Below, piece after piece: positions 1 to 7,755 of a DNA stretch of 64,000 nt. A model generated the notes under the pieces. That model was not told the DNA's origin and searched no databases. It saw only the letters and a list, made by a program, of their open reading frames with translations. The position numbers were made by a program, and so were the translations under genes. Source of the DNA: Burkholderiaceae bacterium DAT-1 (lineage in GTDB: Bacteria > Pseudomonadota > Gammaproteobacteria > Burkholderiales > Chitinimonadaceae); assembly GCA_019084025.1 (NCBI GenBank), contig JAHRBI010000003.1:62001-126000 (forward strand), read 5' to 3'. Numbering within the stretch: the stretch's first letter is position 1; every line of letters begins with the position of its first letter.

Positions 1-1344
1 GCGCGCTTTGATGCCAAGCATCAGCTTGATCTCGGCCCGCTGACCGACGTCGATTTCGGTGTCAATCTGCAAACCCGCGAAAAGACCAAGAATACCGAAG
101 AATGGCAGCTCTACCTGAAAAATGGTGCGCAGGCGATTCCGGGCAATATGCAATATGGCGCATCCAACCTGAGCTTCGCAGGTGTGCCGGGCATTGCCAG
201 TTACGACGCCAGTACCGCACTGGGTGGCCTGTATAACTTCAAGCCCAACTACTACTACGACATCTGGGAAAAAGACTGGAAGGTCAAGGAAGACGTCAAT
301 ACGCTGTTCGCCAAGTTCAAGATCGACACGATGCTGGGCGACCTGCCACTGCATGGAAATGTCGGTCTGCAACATGTGATGGTGAAGCAGCATTCGAACT
401 CCACACTGGGCAACACCGGTCTGCCGGGCGGTCAGGACAAGAGCCCGGCCCCGATCGATGCAGGCGCCAGCTACAACGACACCCTGCCCAGCCTGAATCT
501 GGTGCTGGATCTGCCGGAATCTATCAAGGCCCGCTTTGGCGCCGCACGTGAAATGGCCCGTCCGCGCATGGACCAGATGACCCCGGGTGGCCATTACAGT
601 TTCGACAACAACACGCTGAAGTTCAGCGGTGGCGCGGGTAATCCGGAACTGCGCCCGTGGATTGCCGATGCAACCGATCTCTCGGTTGAAAAGTACTTCG
701 GCCGCAAGGGCTATGTCGGTGTCGACATTTTCTACAAGAAGCTGAAGTCCTACATCTACAGCCAGACCGTGATGCATGACTTTACCGGCATCACCCCGCA
801 AAACGGCATGACCCCGGCCACCTATATCGGCACATGGACCCAGCCGATGAATGGTCAGGGTGGTGTAGTGAAGGGGGCGGAATTTGCTGCATCCATCCCG
901 CTGGATCTCTTCATGTCTGAACTGGAAGGCTTTGGCTTCGAAGCAAACTATACCCAGAACGACAGTACTATCGAAAGCAACGGCCCGGGCTCCAAGGAAC
1001 CGCTGCCGGGTCTGTCGAAGTACACCAGTGGTCTGACCGCTTACTACGAAAAGAATGGCTTCTCGGTGCGCGTATCGGGCAACCACCGTTCCAGCTTCGT
1101 GGGTGAAGTCGCCACCTTCAACGCCAACCGCACCAATGTGTACGTGTCGCCGGAAACCATCGTCGACTTCCAGATGAGCTACGAGTTCAAGGATGGCACA
1201 GCCAAGGGTCTGACCCTGCTGCTGCAGGCCAACAACTTGGGCAACGAGCCGTACCGCGAGCAATCCGATACGCAGGGTACCCAGCTGAAGAAGTACGTGA
1301 AGTACGGCCGCACCATGATGTTCGGCGTGAACTACAAGTACTGA
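1..1344 (+). CDS. TonB-dependent receptor, C-terminal part (5' truncated by window)
   Basis: The frame is open from base 1, so the N-terminus (signal peptide, plug) lies outside the window. The visible 447 residues have the character of an outer-membrane beta-barrel: alternating polar and aromatic strands, many Gly/Asn/Tyr-rich loops, and the typical late-barrel stretch with 'QANNLGNEPYRE' followed by a C-terminal strand ending in an aromatic residue (FGVNYKY). This layout fits the Xanthomonas/Caulobacter type of TonB-dependent receptor used for carbohydrate or other nutrient uptake. The ligand cannot be inferred from this part. The gene is followed by a strong intrinsic terminator, so it is the last gene of its transcript. 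Confidence 0.88.
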   Translation, partial: ARFDAKHQLDLGPLTDVDFGVNLQTREKTKNTEEWQLYLKNGAQAIPGNMQYGASNLSFAGVPGIASYDASTALGGLYNFKPNYYYDIWEKDWKVKEDVNTLFAKFKIDTMLGDLPLHGNVGLQHVMVKQHSNSTLGNTGLPGGQDKSPAPIDAGASYNDTLPSLNLVLDLPESIKARFGAAREMARPRMDQMTPGGHYSFDNNTLKFSGGAGNPELRPWIADATDLSVEKYFGRKGYVGVDIFYKKLKSYIYSQTVMHDFTGITPQNGMTPATYIGTWTQPMNGQGGVVKGAEFAASIPLDLFMSELEGFGFEANYTQNDSTIESNGPGSKEPLPGLSKYTSGLTAYYEKNGFSVRVSGNHRSSFVGEVATFNANRTNVYVSPETIVDFQMSYEFKDGTAKGLTLLLQANNLGNEPYREQSDTQGTQLKKYVKYGRTMMFGVNYKY

Positions 1345-1378
1345 TCTACTGCATTTCTTGTGTGTTGCAATGGGGCTT

Positions 1379-1414
1379 CCCCCATCCGGCTGCTGACCGG
1401 ATGGGGGATTTTTT
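1379..1414 (+). terminator. Intrinsic terminator of the TonB receptor gene
   Basis: A perfect 11-bp stem (CCCCCATCCGG paired with CCGGATGGGGG) encloses the 7-base loop CTGCTGA and is followed at once by ATTTTTT. It lies 35 bases after the receptor stop codon and points the same way. Confidence 0.93.
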
Positions 1415-1542
1415 ATGCATCAAACACATCGCAATCCACTTAATATATTTTATACTTATTCGATTTACATCATTCACTGCTCACCCTGATCATGGTTTGC
1501 ATTGGCGTACGCACTACGTGCCAGACACACAAACACTTGAAT

Positions 1543-1575
1543 AAATATAACGTATTTGTTAATTTGTGACGTATT
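1543..1575. promoter_or_regulatory. Possible autoregulatory site of the higBA-like pair
   Basis: Just before the toxin start there is a short inverted repeat (AAATA-TAACG-TATTT, 1543-1557). ACGTATT also occurs twice, 19 bp apart, at 1550-1556 and 1569-1575. HigA-type antitoxins normally repress their own promoter through such sites. The repeats are short and this is only a candidate. Confidence 0.3.
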
Positions 1576-1907
1576 CCATCGCATACTATTCAGAGTCAGT
1601 TCAGCGCGCCATCTTGAAGTATCCGCCGGACATATTGGCTCATTATTTGCGACTGACCGATATGCTGGAGGCGTTTGGTCCGCTCTTGCGTATGCCACAC
1701 TCCAGGGCAATGGGAGATGGTCTGTTTGAACTTCGCCCGAAAGGCAGGTCGGGGATTGGCAGAGTCTTTTACTGCTTCCAGCTTGACCAGCAAATTGTCA
1801 TCCTGCATAGCTTTTTCAAAAAGACAGAAGAGACACCCGGACACGAACTCCGAATGGCTCGCCAGCGAATGAAGGAGATGAAAGATGCTCACACACGCAG
1901 AACTTAA
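1566..1907 (+). CDS. RelE/HigB-type toxin (type II TA, Gp49-like)
   Basis: A 113-residue basic protein starting at GTG. The central 'LFELRPKGRSGIGRVFYCF' block, followed by a hydrophobic strand and 'HSFFKKTEETPGHELRMARQRM', is the signature of the phage-derived Gp49-like/HigB branch of the RelE superfamily. These are ribosome-dependent mRNA interferases. The toxin gene comes first and overlaps the antitoxin by 23 bp, the usual higBA order. The late helix with 'T..E...A..R' is typical of the family. The assignment is by motif pattern, not by alignment search. Confidence 0.85.
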   Translation: MTYSIAYYSESVQRAILKYPPDILAHYLRLTDMLEAFGPLLRMPHSRAMGDGLFELRPKGRSGIGRVFYCFQLDQQIVILHSFFKKTEETPGHELRMARQRMKEMKDAHTRRT

Positions 1908-2169
1908 AGCACGCGCACTGTCTGATCCATCGGTACGTGCTGAATATGATGCGCTGGAAGATGAATATGCACTCGCCAGCATCCTGCTCAATGCACGCGA
2001 AGCAGCGGGTTTGACTCAAGCCGAGGTCGCCACGCGAATGCAAACCAAGGCACCCGCCATTGCACGGCTGGAAGCAGGCGGGAAGCATTCACCGTCCATT
2101 TCTACATTGCGCAGGTATGCGGCGGCAGTGGGCTGCACCTTGGAAATAAAGCTGACACCGAGACCTTAA
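1885..2169 (+). CDS. HigA-type Xre-family antitoxin
   Basis: A 94-residue protein with a helix-turn-helix at about residues 33-88: 'LLNAREAAGLTQAEVATRM' is the first part of the HTH, and 'ARLEAGGKHSPSISTLRRYA' holds the recognition helix and following helix of a Cro/C1 fold. It neutralises the upstream toxin and probably represses the pair's promoter. Start ATG overlaps the toxin gene, so translation is likely coupled. The next gene downstream is on the opposite strand, so the unit is only these two genes. Confidence 0.88.
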   Translation: MLTHAELKARALSDPSVRAEYDALEDEYALASILLNAREAAGLTQAEVATRMQTKAPAIARLEAGGKHSPSISTLRRYAAAVGCTLEIKLTPRP

Positions 2170-2182
2170 ATTAGTCAGTTGC

Positions 2183-2839
2183 TTACACTAACGCCCCCCG
2201 CCACAACTGCCCCAGCGCAATGGGCAGTTCGGTGCGGAAATCCGGGCGGATGGGGGCGAAAAAGGGATCGTCGATAAACGGGCAATGGCCAGCGGAATGA
2301 TCCAGCGTCTGCCAGAGGCCGCGTGTCAGCGCATAGGTGCGCAGCAACAGTGATACGCCCTGCCCGTTCGGCAGATTCAGCGATTGATCAAGTACTGTAC
2401 CCACGGCCACCAGTCCGTTGGTGAGGCTGGTTTTGAAGTCGCGCAGACTGGCTTCGTCTAGATTCTGTTCAAGCACGCTATAGGTCATGGCATCGAGACT
2501 CAGCATATCGGGGTGCGCATCAATGGCCGCGATAAAGTGCTCGACAAATACCCGTGCCGGATCGGTGTGATGCTGGCCTGCGAAGGCAGCGTGAATCTGC
2601 CCGAGCGTATCGGCAAAGGCCTCGCCCAGCAGCGCCATAAAGATGGCTTCCTTGGTACGGAAATACAGATACACGGTGCCCTTGGCCAGACCCGATGCGT
2701 CGGCAATCGTCGCTACGGTGGGCAACTGACGGCCCGATGCCAGATAGAGCTGTCGCGCAGTCGCCAGAATATGCGCCCGCCGGGTGGCCTTCTCTTCTGC
2801 ATCCATTGCGCGCTGTTTCGGGCCACCGATGCGTACCAT
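2183..2839 (-). CDS. TetR/AcrR family transcriptional regulator
   Basis: 218 residues. The N-terminal DNA-binding domain (about 18-65) has the TetR pattern 'ILATARQLYLASG...TVATIADASGLAKGTVYLYFRTKEAIF'. The remaining helical part would bind a ligand and dimerise. The gene lies 64 bp after an SDR oxidoreductase gene on the same strand, so the two are probably co-transcribed. The SDR promoter holds three palindromic TGACC/GGTCA-type sites that are the natural operator candidates for this protein. AGGA lies about 8 bases before the ATG. The effector is unknown; a lipid-like or aromatic compound is a common guess for such pairs. Confidence 0.9.
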   Translation of the reverse strand: MVRIGGPKQRAMDAEEKATRRAHILATARQLYLASGRQLPTVATIADASGLAKGTVYLYFRTKEAIFMALLGEAFADTLGQIHAAFAGQHHTDPARVFVEHFIAAIDAHPDMLSLDAMTYSVLEQNLDEASLRDFKTSLTNGLVAVGTVLDQSLNLPNGQGVSLLLRTYALTRGLWQTLDHSAGHCPFIDDPFFAPIRPDFRTELPIALGQLWRGALV

Positions 2840-2912
2840 GCTGCTTATCCTGTGTAGTCGTTCTGACGGGGCGCGAGCATACGCATGCCCCGCCCCCTTG
2901 ACCAGACCCTGC

Positions 2913-3704
2913 TTAATTTTTCATCAACATGCCGGCCACTTTGCCTTGCACCGGACGCGGCGTAAAACGATTGCCAAAGATGGTGAGTTTGTTGCCCACC
3001 CCCGGCACCACACTGGCGGTGCCTTTCAGCATGGCACGGATACCGATCTCTGCCACCTCGCGCGATTGCATCATCATCAGCCGCTGGTAAGGCGTGGCTT
3101 TCTGGCCTGACACCTCAAGGAAGCTGGTGGCCGAGATCCCCGGCGACAGCACACTCACCTTTACGCCCTTGGCTGCCAGTTCGACATTCAGCGCCTCGCC
3201 AAATAGCAGCACATAGGCCTTGCTGGCGGAATAAGCAGCGTAATACGGGGTGGCCTGATAGCCGCCGATACTGACCACCAGCAGCACATGCCCGCCCCCT
3301 CGCTTCACCATATCGGCGCTGAACACATGGGTCAGCTCTGTCAGCGTCAGCATATTGAGCTGCAGCATCTCCATGGTTTTGGCCAGCGGCTGAGCGACAA
3401 ACTCGCCAAATACGCCGAAGCCCGCATTGTTGATCAGCACATCGACCGCAATGCCCTGCGCATCCAGCCGCGCCTTCAACTGCTCCGCGACACCCGCATG
3501 CGCGAGATCGATGCCTTCCACATGCACCTTGATCCCGTAACGCTCGCTGAGTTTTGCCGCCAGCTGCTGCATCGGCTCGACCCGGCGCGCAGCCAGTACC
3601 AGATTGGCACCACTTTCCGCCAGAATGGTGGCGAAGTCCACGCCAAACCCGCTCGATGCGCCAGTCACCAGTGCCCACTTGCCCTTCAATCCTGCGTAAG
3701 CCAT
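2913..3704 (-). CDS. Short-chain dehydrogenase/reductase (SDR)
   Basis: 263 residues from the ATG at 3704, chosen because GAGGGTGAG lies directly before it; a longer reading from 3725 would start inside an operator palindrome. Classical SDR features are visible: the NAD(P)-binding TGASSGFG near the N-terminus, 'LINNAGFG' in the middle, and the active-site 'YYAAYSASKAY' with catalytic Tyr and Lys after a Ser-containing strand. It should catalyse NAD(P)H-dependent oxidation or reduction of a small molecule. It sits ahead of a TetR gene and behind three operator-like palindromes, which suggests induction by its own substrate. Confidence 0.9.
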   Translation of the reverse strand: MAYAGLKGKWALVTGASSGFGVDFATILAESGANLVLAARRVEPMQQLAAKLSERYGIKVHVEGIDLAHAGVAEQLKARLDAQGIAVDVLINNAGFGVFGEFVAQPLAKTMEMLQLNMLTLTELTHVFSADMVKRGGGHVLLVVSIGGYQATPYYAAYSASKAYVLLFGEALNVELAAKGVKVSVLSPGISATSFLEVSGQKATPYQRLMMMQSREVAEIGIRAMLKGTASVVPGVGNKLTIFGNRFTPRPVQGKVAGMLMKN

Positions 3705-3718
3705 CTCACCCTCATAAC

Positions 3719-3801
3719 TGACCATTGGTCACTTAACAGTCGAAAAATAAATGACCGGAGGTCATTTGATGAGAGAAAGATAACTGACCATCAGTCAGTT
3801 A
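3719..3801. promoter_or_regulatory. Cluster of three palindromic operator candidates upstream of the SDR-tetR unit
   Basis: Three inverted repeats share TGACC/GGTCA half-sites or a near variant: TGACCA-T-TGGTCA at 3719-3731, AAATGACC-GGA-GGTCATTT at 3749-3767, and TAACTGAC-CATCA-GTCAGTTA at 3781-3801. All three are perfect inverted repeats. Their position ahead of the SDR gene fits autoregulation by the co-oriented TetR protein. Binding itself is inferred. Confidence 0.65.
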
Positions 3802-3839
3802 GTCAATGCAGATTAACCGATATCCGACGAAGGGGCAAC

Positions 3840-4235
3840 TTAGTCGTCCATCCAACTCAATGCCGCAATTCGCCAATCCCCCTCAATATGCACAAGCTGA
3901 AAATGCTTGGTGCCTGAGCCACCGTAAGGATGGCCATCAAGGATGCCAGATTTTGTGTAGTAGGATCGGTGCATTGCTAGTCTTCCGTTCAGAATTGACG
4001 TACCAGCAGTTTCCCACTCATGGAAATGCTGCAATCGTCCACCATTGAGCAGCTCAACCCGAGGTGCCGCAAATGATTCGGGCGACATGATCAGGTGGGT
4101 CTCGCCCGTTTGCTGAACAATAACTGCATTGGGTAGGAAGAATGCAGTTATGTCGGCACAGGATAGTGTATGCGCTGCACGATTATCGAAAGCAGCAAAA
4201 AACCGCCGAATCTGCACCTGAATGTCAGCTGACAT
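3840..4235 (-). CDS. SnoaL/NTF2-like (DUF4440-type) protein
   Basis: 131 residues, no signal peptide. The N-terminal helix 'IQVQIRRFFAAFDNR', the 'FLPNAVIVQQTG' strand and the final 'QLVHIEGDWRIAALSWMDD' strand follow the cone-shaped NTF2-like fold. Members of this fold are small enzymes or ligand-binding proteins, and no catalytic residues can be assigned here. GAGGGGG lies just before the ATG. It stands alone between the SDR operator region and a LysE gene on the same strand. Function unknown. Confidence 0.7.
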   Translation of the reverse strand: MSADIQVQIRRFFAAFDNRAAHTLSCADITAFFLPNAVIVQQTGETHLIMSPESFAAPRVELLNGGRLQHFHEWETAGTSILNGRLAMHRSYYTKSGILDGHPYGGSGTKHFQLVHIEGDWRIAALSWMDD

Positions 4236-4278
4236 ATGTCCCCCCTCGTTCGAATCGCTTCAGTTTAGCCGAGGCGCG

Positions 4279-4920
4279 TCACGCCGACTTTGCCCACGCC
4301 AACCGTGCAGCCAAGCCCACAAACAGCACACCCAGCCAACCTTCGGCGTGGCGCTGCATGCCTGCAAACGGCTTGGCCAGCGTGCGTGCAGCAGCTGCGA
4401 GGACAGCCAGCGCGATATTGAAGGCAAGAGCGAGACTGGAGAGCAGCGCGCCCCAGATGAGTAATTGTGTCGAAGCCGGCCCAGCATGTGCAGTCACAAA
4501 TTGGGGTAGAAACATGCTGAAAAACAGCAGCGCCTTGGGATTGAGCAGATTATTGACGATGCCGGCCACCACCATCCTGCTCATGGAAATCCGAGGCTGG
4601 ACTGTTTCTGTGGCAACTCCATTGACGGGCGTCGCCCAGGCGCGCACCATTTTCAAACCCATCCACGCAAGATAGAAGGCACCAGCCAGTCGCACGCCAA
4701 GTCCAACCAGCGGAAAGAGCTCCATCACACGGCCAAGTCCGAGTGCGACGAGGACGGTCTGAATCCCACCCGCCAGAAAGATACCGAATGCACAAGCCAA
4801 CCCGTATGCGCGACCGCGATGCATGGACTGTCCGACGATCAGAAGCATATCGGGCCCCGGCACAATCATGAGCGCAAAAACGGCGGCCAGAAATAATGGC
4901 ATCAGATGCAGATCGATCAT
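4279..4920 (-). CDS. LysE family amino-acid exporter
   Basis: 213 residues starting at the ATG at 4920, chosen because GGAAAGG precedes it and the sequence then opens directly with the first membrane helix. The conserved 'MIVPGPDMLLI' motif lies in helix 1, and about six hydrophobic helices follow, including 'NNLLNPKALLFFSMFLPQF', which is typical of LysE/RhtB exporters. These proteins export amino acids or analogues such as homoserine, threonine or lysine by proton antiport. Substrate not predictable. No adjacent LysR-type regulator is present. Confidence 0.9.
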   Translation of the reverse strand: MIDLHLMPLFLAAVFALMIVPGPDMLLIVGQSMHRGRAYGLACAFGIFLAGGIQTVLVALGLGRVMELFPLVGLGVRLAGAFYLAWMGLKMVRAWATPVNGVATETVQPRISMSRMVVAGIVNNLLNPKALLFFSMFLPQFVTAHAGPASTQLLIWGALLSSLALAFNIALAVLAAAARTLAKPFAGMQRHAEGWLGVLFVGLAARLAWAKSA

Positions 4921-5041
4921 ATTTACCTTTCCCGCGAACGAGGAAAGGCCGGCAGTATAGCGATACCGTTCTAGCGCCCCAACCCCAAAAACGACCCAGC
5001 GGCGTGTTTGCAACATTGCATCAGAACTTAGCCCTAGCTGC

Positions 5042-5629
5042 CTATTGATCCACCCGCTCCAGTGCCGCTTGGAACTGCCGCTCCAGCTGGCGGGCGATGC
5101 GCTCCAGCGGTTCGATGCTGCGCTGTGCCCGGCAGATCACAATGCCGCCTTCTATCGCCGATACCGCCAGCGTCCCCAGCTCGAATGCTTCCTCGGACGG
5201 GACCCCTTTGGTCATCAGCGCGTGTTGCACGAATCGCACCCATGAGGCAAAGGCTTCTGCGGCCTTTTCGCGCGCGGGCTGATGCTCTTCACCCGCCCCT
5301 TCTTCGGCCGATACCGCCACCAGCGGGCAGCTGACGGTAAAGTCCTGTTTTACCAGCACATCGCGCCAGTAGCCCATAAAAAGCTGCAAACCTTCAATCG
5401 GCCCCTCCGCCTTGCGCAAAACCTGAAACACCTTGCCACTGGCAAACTCTACTGCCTCCGCCAGCAATTGTGCCTTACCACCCGGAAAGTAGTGATACGT
5501 GGACCCCAGCGGCGCATTCGCCAGTTTGGCGAGATCGCGAATGCTGGTCGCTACCATCCCGCGCCGTCTTAGCATATCTGCAGCGGTGGCCACCATACGC
5601 ATGCGTGCATCAGGTTGAGTCGTGCTCAT
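5042..5629 (-). CDS. TetR family regulator (LmrA/YxaF-like C-terminal domain)
   Basis: 195 residues from the ATG at 5629, which has AAGAGGTG before it. The N-terminal HTH reads 'RRRGMVATSIRDLAKLANAPLGSTYHYFPGGKAQLL', the version of TetR with 'GSTYHYFPGGK' typical of LmrA/YxaF-type proteins. The C-terminal part has 'SCPLVAVSAEEG' and 'EGGIVICRAQRS', also seen in this subgroup. It is divergent from an alpha/beta hydrolase gene. Two identical-architecture palindromes lie in the 87-bp gap, so it probably represses both genes. Confidence 0.9.
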   Translation of the reverse strand: MSTTQPDARMRMVATAADMLRRRGMVATSIRDLAKLANAPLGSTYHYFPGGKAQLLAEAVEFASGKVFQVLRKAEGPIEGLQLFMGYWRDVLVKQDFTVSCPLVAVSAEEGAGEEHQPAREKAAEAFASWVRFVQHALMTKGVPSEEAFELGTLAVSAIEGGIVICRAQRSIEPLERIARQLERQFQAALERVDQ

Positions 5630-5642
5630 ATTGCACCTCTTG

Positions 5643-5695
5643 CTATGACACTCGTCATAGTCTAGCATTAAGCGAAATTATAACACTCGTTATAA
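5643..5695. promoter_or_regulatory. Paired TetR operator candidates
   Basis: Two perfect 7-bp inverted repeats share the same 4-base spacer ACTC in the same orientation: CTATGAC-ACTC-GTCATAG (5643-5660) and TTATAAC-ACTC-GTTATAA (5678-5695). Their centres are 35 bp apart, between the divergent tetR and hydrolase genes. Shared architecture strongly suggests one regulator binding twice. Confidence 0.75.
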
Positions 5696-5716
5696 ACGCT
5701 CTTTCGGAGGCCGCCG

Positions 5717-6646
5717 ATGTCACCCGATGCAATTCAGCCCATTCCCCGCTCTCTGATCCTGCCGACTCAGGATGGGTTCCCAATCTCTGCCACGCTATAT
5801 CCAGGCCAGCTCCCCCTCAAAGGGCATCTGGTTGTCGCGGGTGCCACGGGCGTGCCGCAGGGCTTTTATCGTCGCTTCGCCGAATATGCGAGTGCGCAGG
5901 GATTTGCGGTGCTCACCCTCGACTATCGCGGGATTGGCAAATCGGCGCCGGACAGCCTGCGCAGCTTCCGCATGCATCTGCTCGACTGGGCACGACAGGA
6001 TCTGGCTGCGGCCGTCGAATACATGCGTGATCCACACATCCCGTTATTTCTGATGGGGCATTCACTTGGTGGTCACGCATTCGGGCTGCTGCCGAACCAT
6101 CGTGCTGTCGACAAGTTTTTTGTATGCGGCGCCACATCGGGCTGGCATGGCTGGATGCCCAAGGCCGAAAGCATCCGTGTTCGACTCATGTGGCATGGCA
6201 TCCTGCCGGTCTTGCATCAGTTGCTGGGCTATTCGCCCTGGAAGCTATTTGGCGCAGGCGAAGACCTGCCACTGGACGCCCTACGTCAGTGGCGCTACTG
6301 GGCGGGCTTTCCGCGCTACTTTTTCGATGATCCGGCCATGGCCGGCATTGAAGCGAATTTTGAGCGCGTCACCACGCCGATTGTCGCGGCTAATGCGCTG
6401 GATGATCTGTGGGCGCAGCCTGCCGCACGCGATGCATTCATGCAGGGCTATTGCAATGCACCCCTGACCCGACTAGATCTCAATCCGGCAGACTTTGGTG
6501 GCAGGCTCGGGCATATGGGCTACTTCCGGCCGCAGGCACGGGCGCTCTGGGATCAGGCATTCAATTGGTTCACTTCAGACACTCAGGCTCCAGCCCCACA
6601 CATTCCATACAATCAACATCACTCGCATGATAGGCTTTTAGTCTAA
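5717..6646 (+). CDS. Alpha/beta hydrolase
   Basis: 309 residues. GGAGG lies six bases before the ATG. The nucleophile elbow is GHSLGG with Ser116, and 'TLDYRGIGKSAP' precedes it as in serine hydrolases of the COG4757 type. An Asp within 'ALDDLWAQPAARDAF' and a His in 'GRLGHMGYFR' near the C-terminus can complete the triad. No signal peptide, so cytoplasmic. It is divergent from a TetR gene with palindromic operators, which suggests it acts on the inducer or a related ester. Substrate unknown. Confidence 0.88.
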   Translation: MSPDAIQPIPRSLILPTQDGFPISATLYPGQLPLKGHLVVAGATGVPQGFYRRFAEYASAQGFAVLTLDYRGIGKSAPDSLRSFRMHLLDWARQDLAAAVEYMRDPHIPLFLMGHSLGGHAFGLLPNHRAVDKFFVCGATSGWHGWMPKAESIRVRLMWHGILPVLHQLLGYSPWKLFGAGEDLPLDALRQWRYWAGFPRYFFDDPAMAGIEANFERVTTPIVAANALDDLWAQPAARDAFMQGYCNAPLTRLDLNPADFGGRLGHMGYFRPQARALWDQAFNWFTSDTQAPAPHIPYNQHHSHDRLLV

Positions 6647-6709
6647 CCCATCGCGCCTCGCGTTTCATACGCATGCATGCGCGATGACAGAGAGGAGGAA
6701 CGACAAGCC

Positions 6710-7198
6710 ATGGCCGATTTCCAGCCTGCAGTGATCAAAACCATCGCCCGCGAAGGCGGCGACCGGTATACCGAAACGCCCGGCGACACGGGCGGTGGCA
6801 CCAAGTACGGCATTTCCAAACGCGCCTATCCAGAACTGGATATCCGCAATCTGACACAAAACCAGGCCGAATCCATCTACAGGCGGGATTACTGGGATCT
6901 GATCAAGGGAGATCAGCTGACCGCGCAGGCGGTGGCCGAAAACCTGTTCGATACCGCCGTGAACATGGGGGTGAGCCGCGCCGTCAAACTCGCGCAGATG
7001 GTGCTCGGCATCAAGCCGGAAGATGGCAAACTGGGGCCGCATACACTGGATGCCATCAATGCAGCGGACCCCAACCGTTTTCTGGCCGACTTCACGCTGG
7101 CTAAAGTGGCCCGCTATGTCGCCATCTGCAACAAGGATCGTGGTCAGAGCAAATTCCTGCTGGGCTGGCTGAACCGCGCAATGGGAGGTGTAGCATGA
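6710..7198 (+). CDS. Glycoside hydrolase family 108 N-acetylmuramidase (phage-type lysozyme)
   Basis: 162 residues from the ATG at 6710, with AGAGGAGG about 11 bases upstream. The N-terminal 'TIAREGGDRYTETPGDTGGGTKYG' region is the GH108 hallmark, and Glu15 in the EGG motif is the expected catalytic residue. The C-terminal half matches the peptidoglycan-binding domain found behind it in phage endolysins ('KPEDGKLGPHTLDAIN'). It cleaves the glycan of peptidoglycan. No signal peptide is present, which fits release through the holin encoded by the next gene, which it overlaps by 4 bp. Confidence 0.9.
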   Translation: MADFQPAVIKTIAREGGDRYTETPGDTGGGTKYGISKRAYPELDIRNLTQNQAESIYRRDYWDLIKGDQLTAQAVAENLFDTAVNMGVSRAVKLAQMVLGIKPEDGKLGPHTLDAINAADPNRFLADFTLAKVARYVAICNKDRGQSKFLLGWLNRAMGGVA

Positions 7199-7659
7199 GT
7201 TTCATTGGCGATTTACTGGGCAGCGGTGATCTGGTGAAATCGGTGGGCGATGTGGTCGACAAGTTCGTCACCACCGACAAGGAACGCCTTGAGCTACAGA
7301 TCGAGCGCGACAAAGCCGATATGGATCAGACCTACCGGATGGCGCTACTCGACCAGCAATTAAATGTCGCGCAAACCGAGGTCAACAAGGTTGAAGCGGC
7401 GAATCCAAGCTTATTCGTCGCAGGCTGGCGTCCGGCCATTGGCTGGGTGTGCGCACTGGCGCTGTTCTACCAATTCCTCATCTATCCGGTATTGCTGTGG
7501 CTCTGGCCTGAACGCAAGCCTGGCGAACTGGATCTCAACAGCCTCTATCCGCTGATCTTCGGCATGCTGGGCATCGCCGGGATGCGTTCGTACGAAAAGC
7601 TGAAGGGCGTGGAGACGAAGGTGGTGGGTGGCAAACAGGTGGTGGTGCCGGAGGAGTGA
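7195..7659 (+). CDS. 3TM-type holin
   Basis: 154 residues. A charged, probably coiled N-terminal part (about 20-75, rich in Asp/Glu/Lys/Gln) is followed by hydrophobic segments at about 78-105 and 120-137, beginning with 'FVAGWRPAIGWVCALALF', which resembles the holin family first named from gene transfer agents. Holins make membrane pores that let a partner lysin reach the cell wall. The ATGA overlap with the upstream muramidase shows a two-gene lysis unit. No other phage structural gene is nearby, so this is either a prophage remnant or a domesticated module. Confidence 0.82.
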   Translation: MSFIGDLLGSGDLVKSVGDVVDKFVTTDKERLELQIERDKADMDQTYRMALLDQQLNVAQTEVNKVEAANPSLFVAGWRPAIGWVCALALFYQFLIYPVLLWLWPERKPGELDLNSLYPLIFGMLGIAGMRSYEKLKGVETKVVGGKQVVVPEE

Positions 7660-7690
7660 TGCAGATGCGCTTGCCGTAACCGACGCACCG

Positions 7691-7715
7691 GTAGGGGCGA
7701 CCTGTGGCCGCCCGC
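7691..7715. repeat. GC-rich hairpin, possibly a dispersed repeat
   Basis: GTAGGGGCGACCTGTGGCCGCCC folds into an imperfect hairpin (GGGCG with CGCCC around an inner GACC/GGCC arm). Its appearance resembles short GTAGGGGCGA-type repeats scattered in some proteobacterial genomes. It has no T-tract. The gap between the holin and the next gene holds nothing else obvious. Confidence 0.35.
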
Positions 7716-7755
7716 TGACTCACCGTTTCACCTCCGAGACAAGCCTTCCGCAGTG

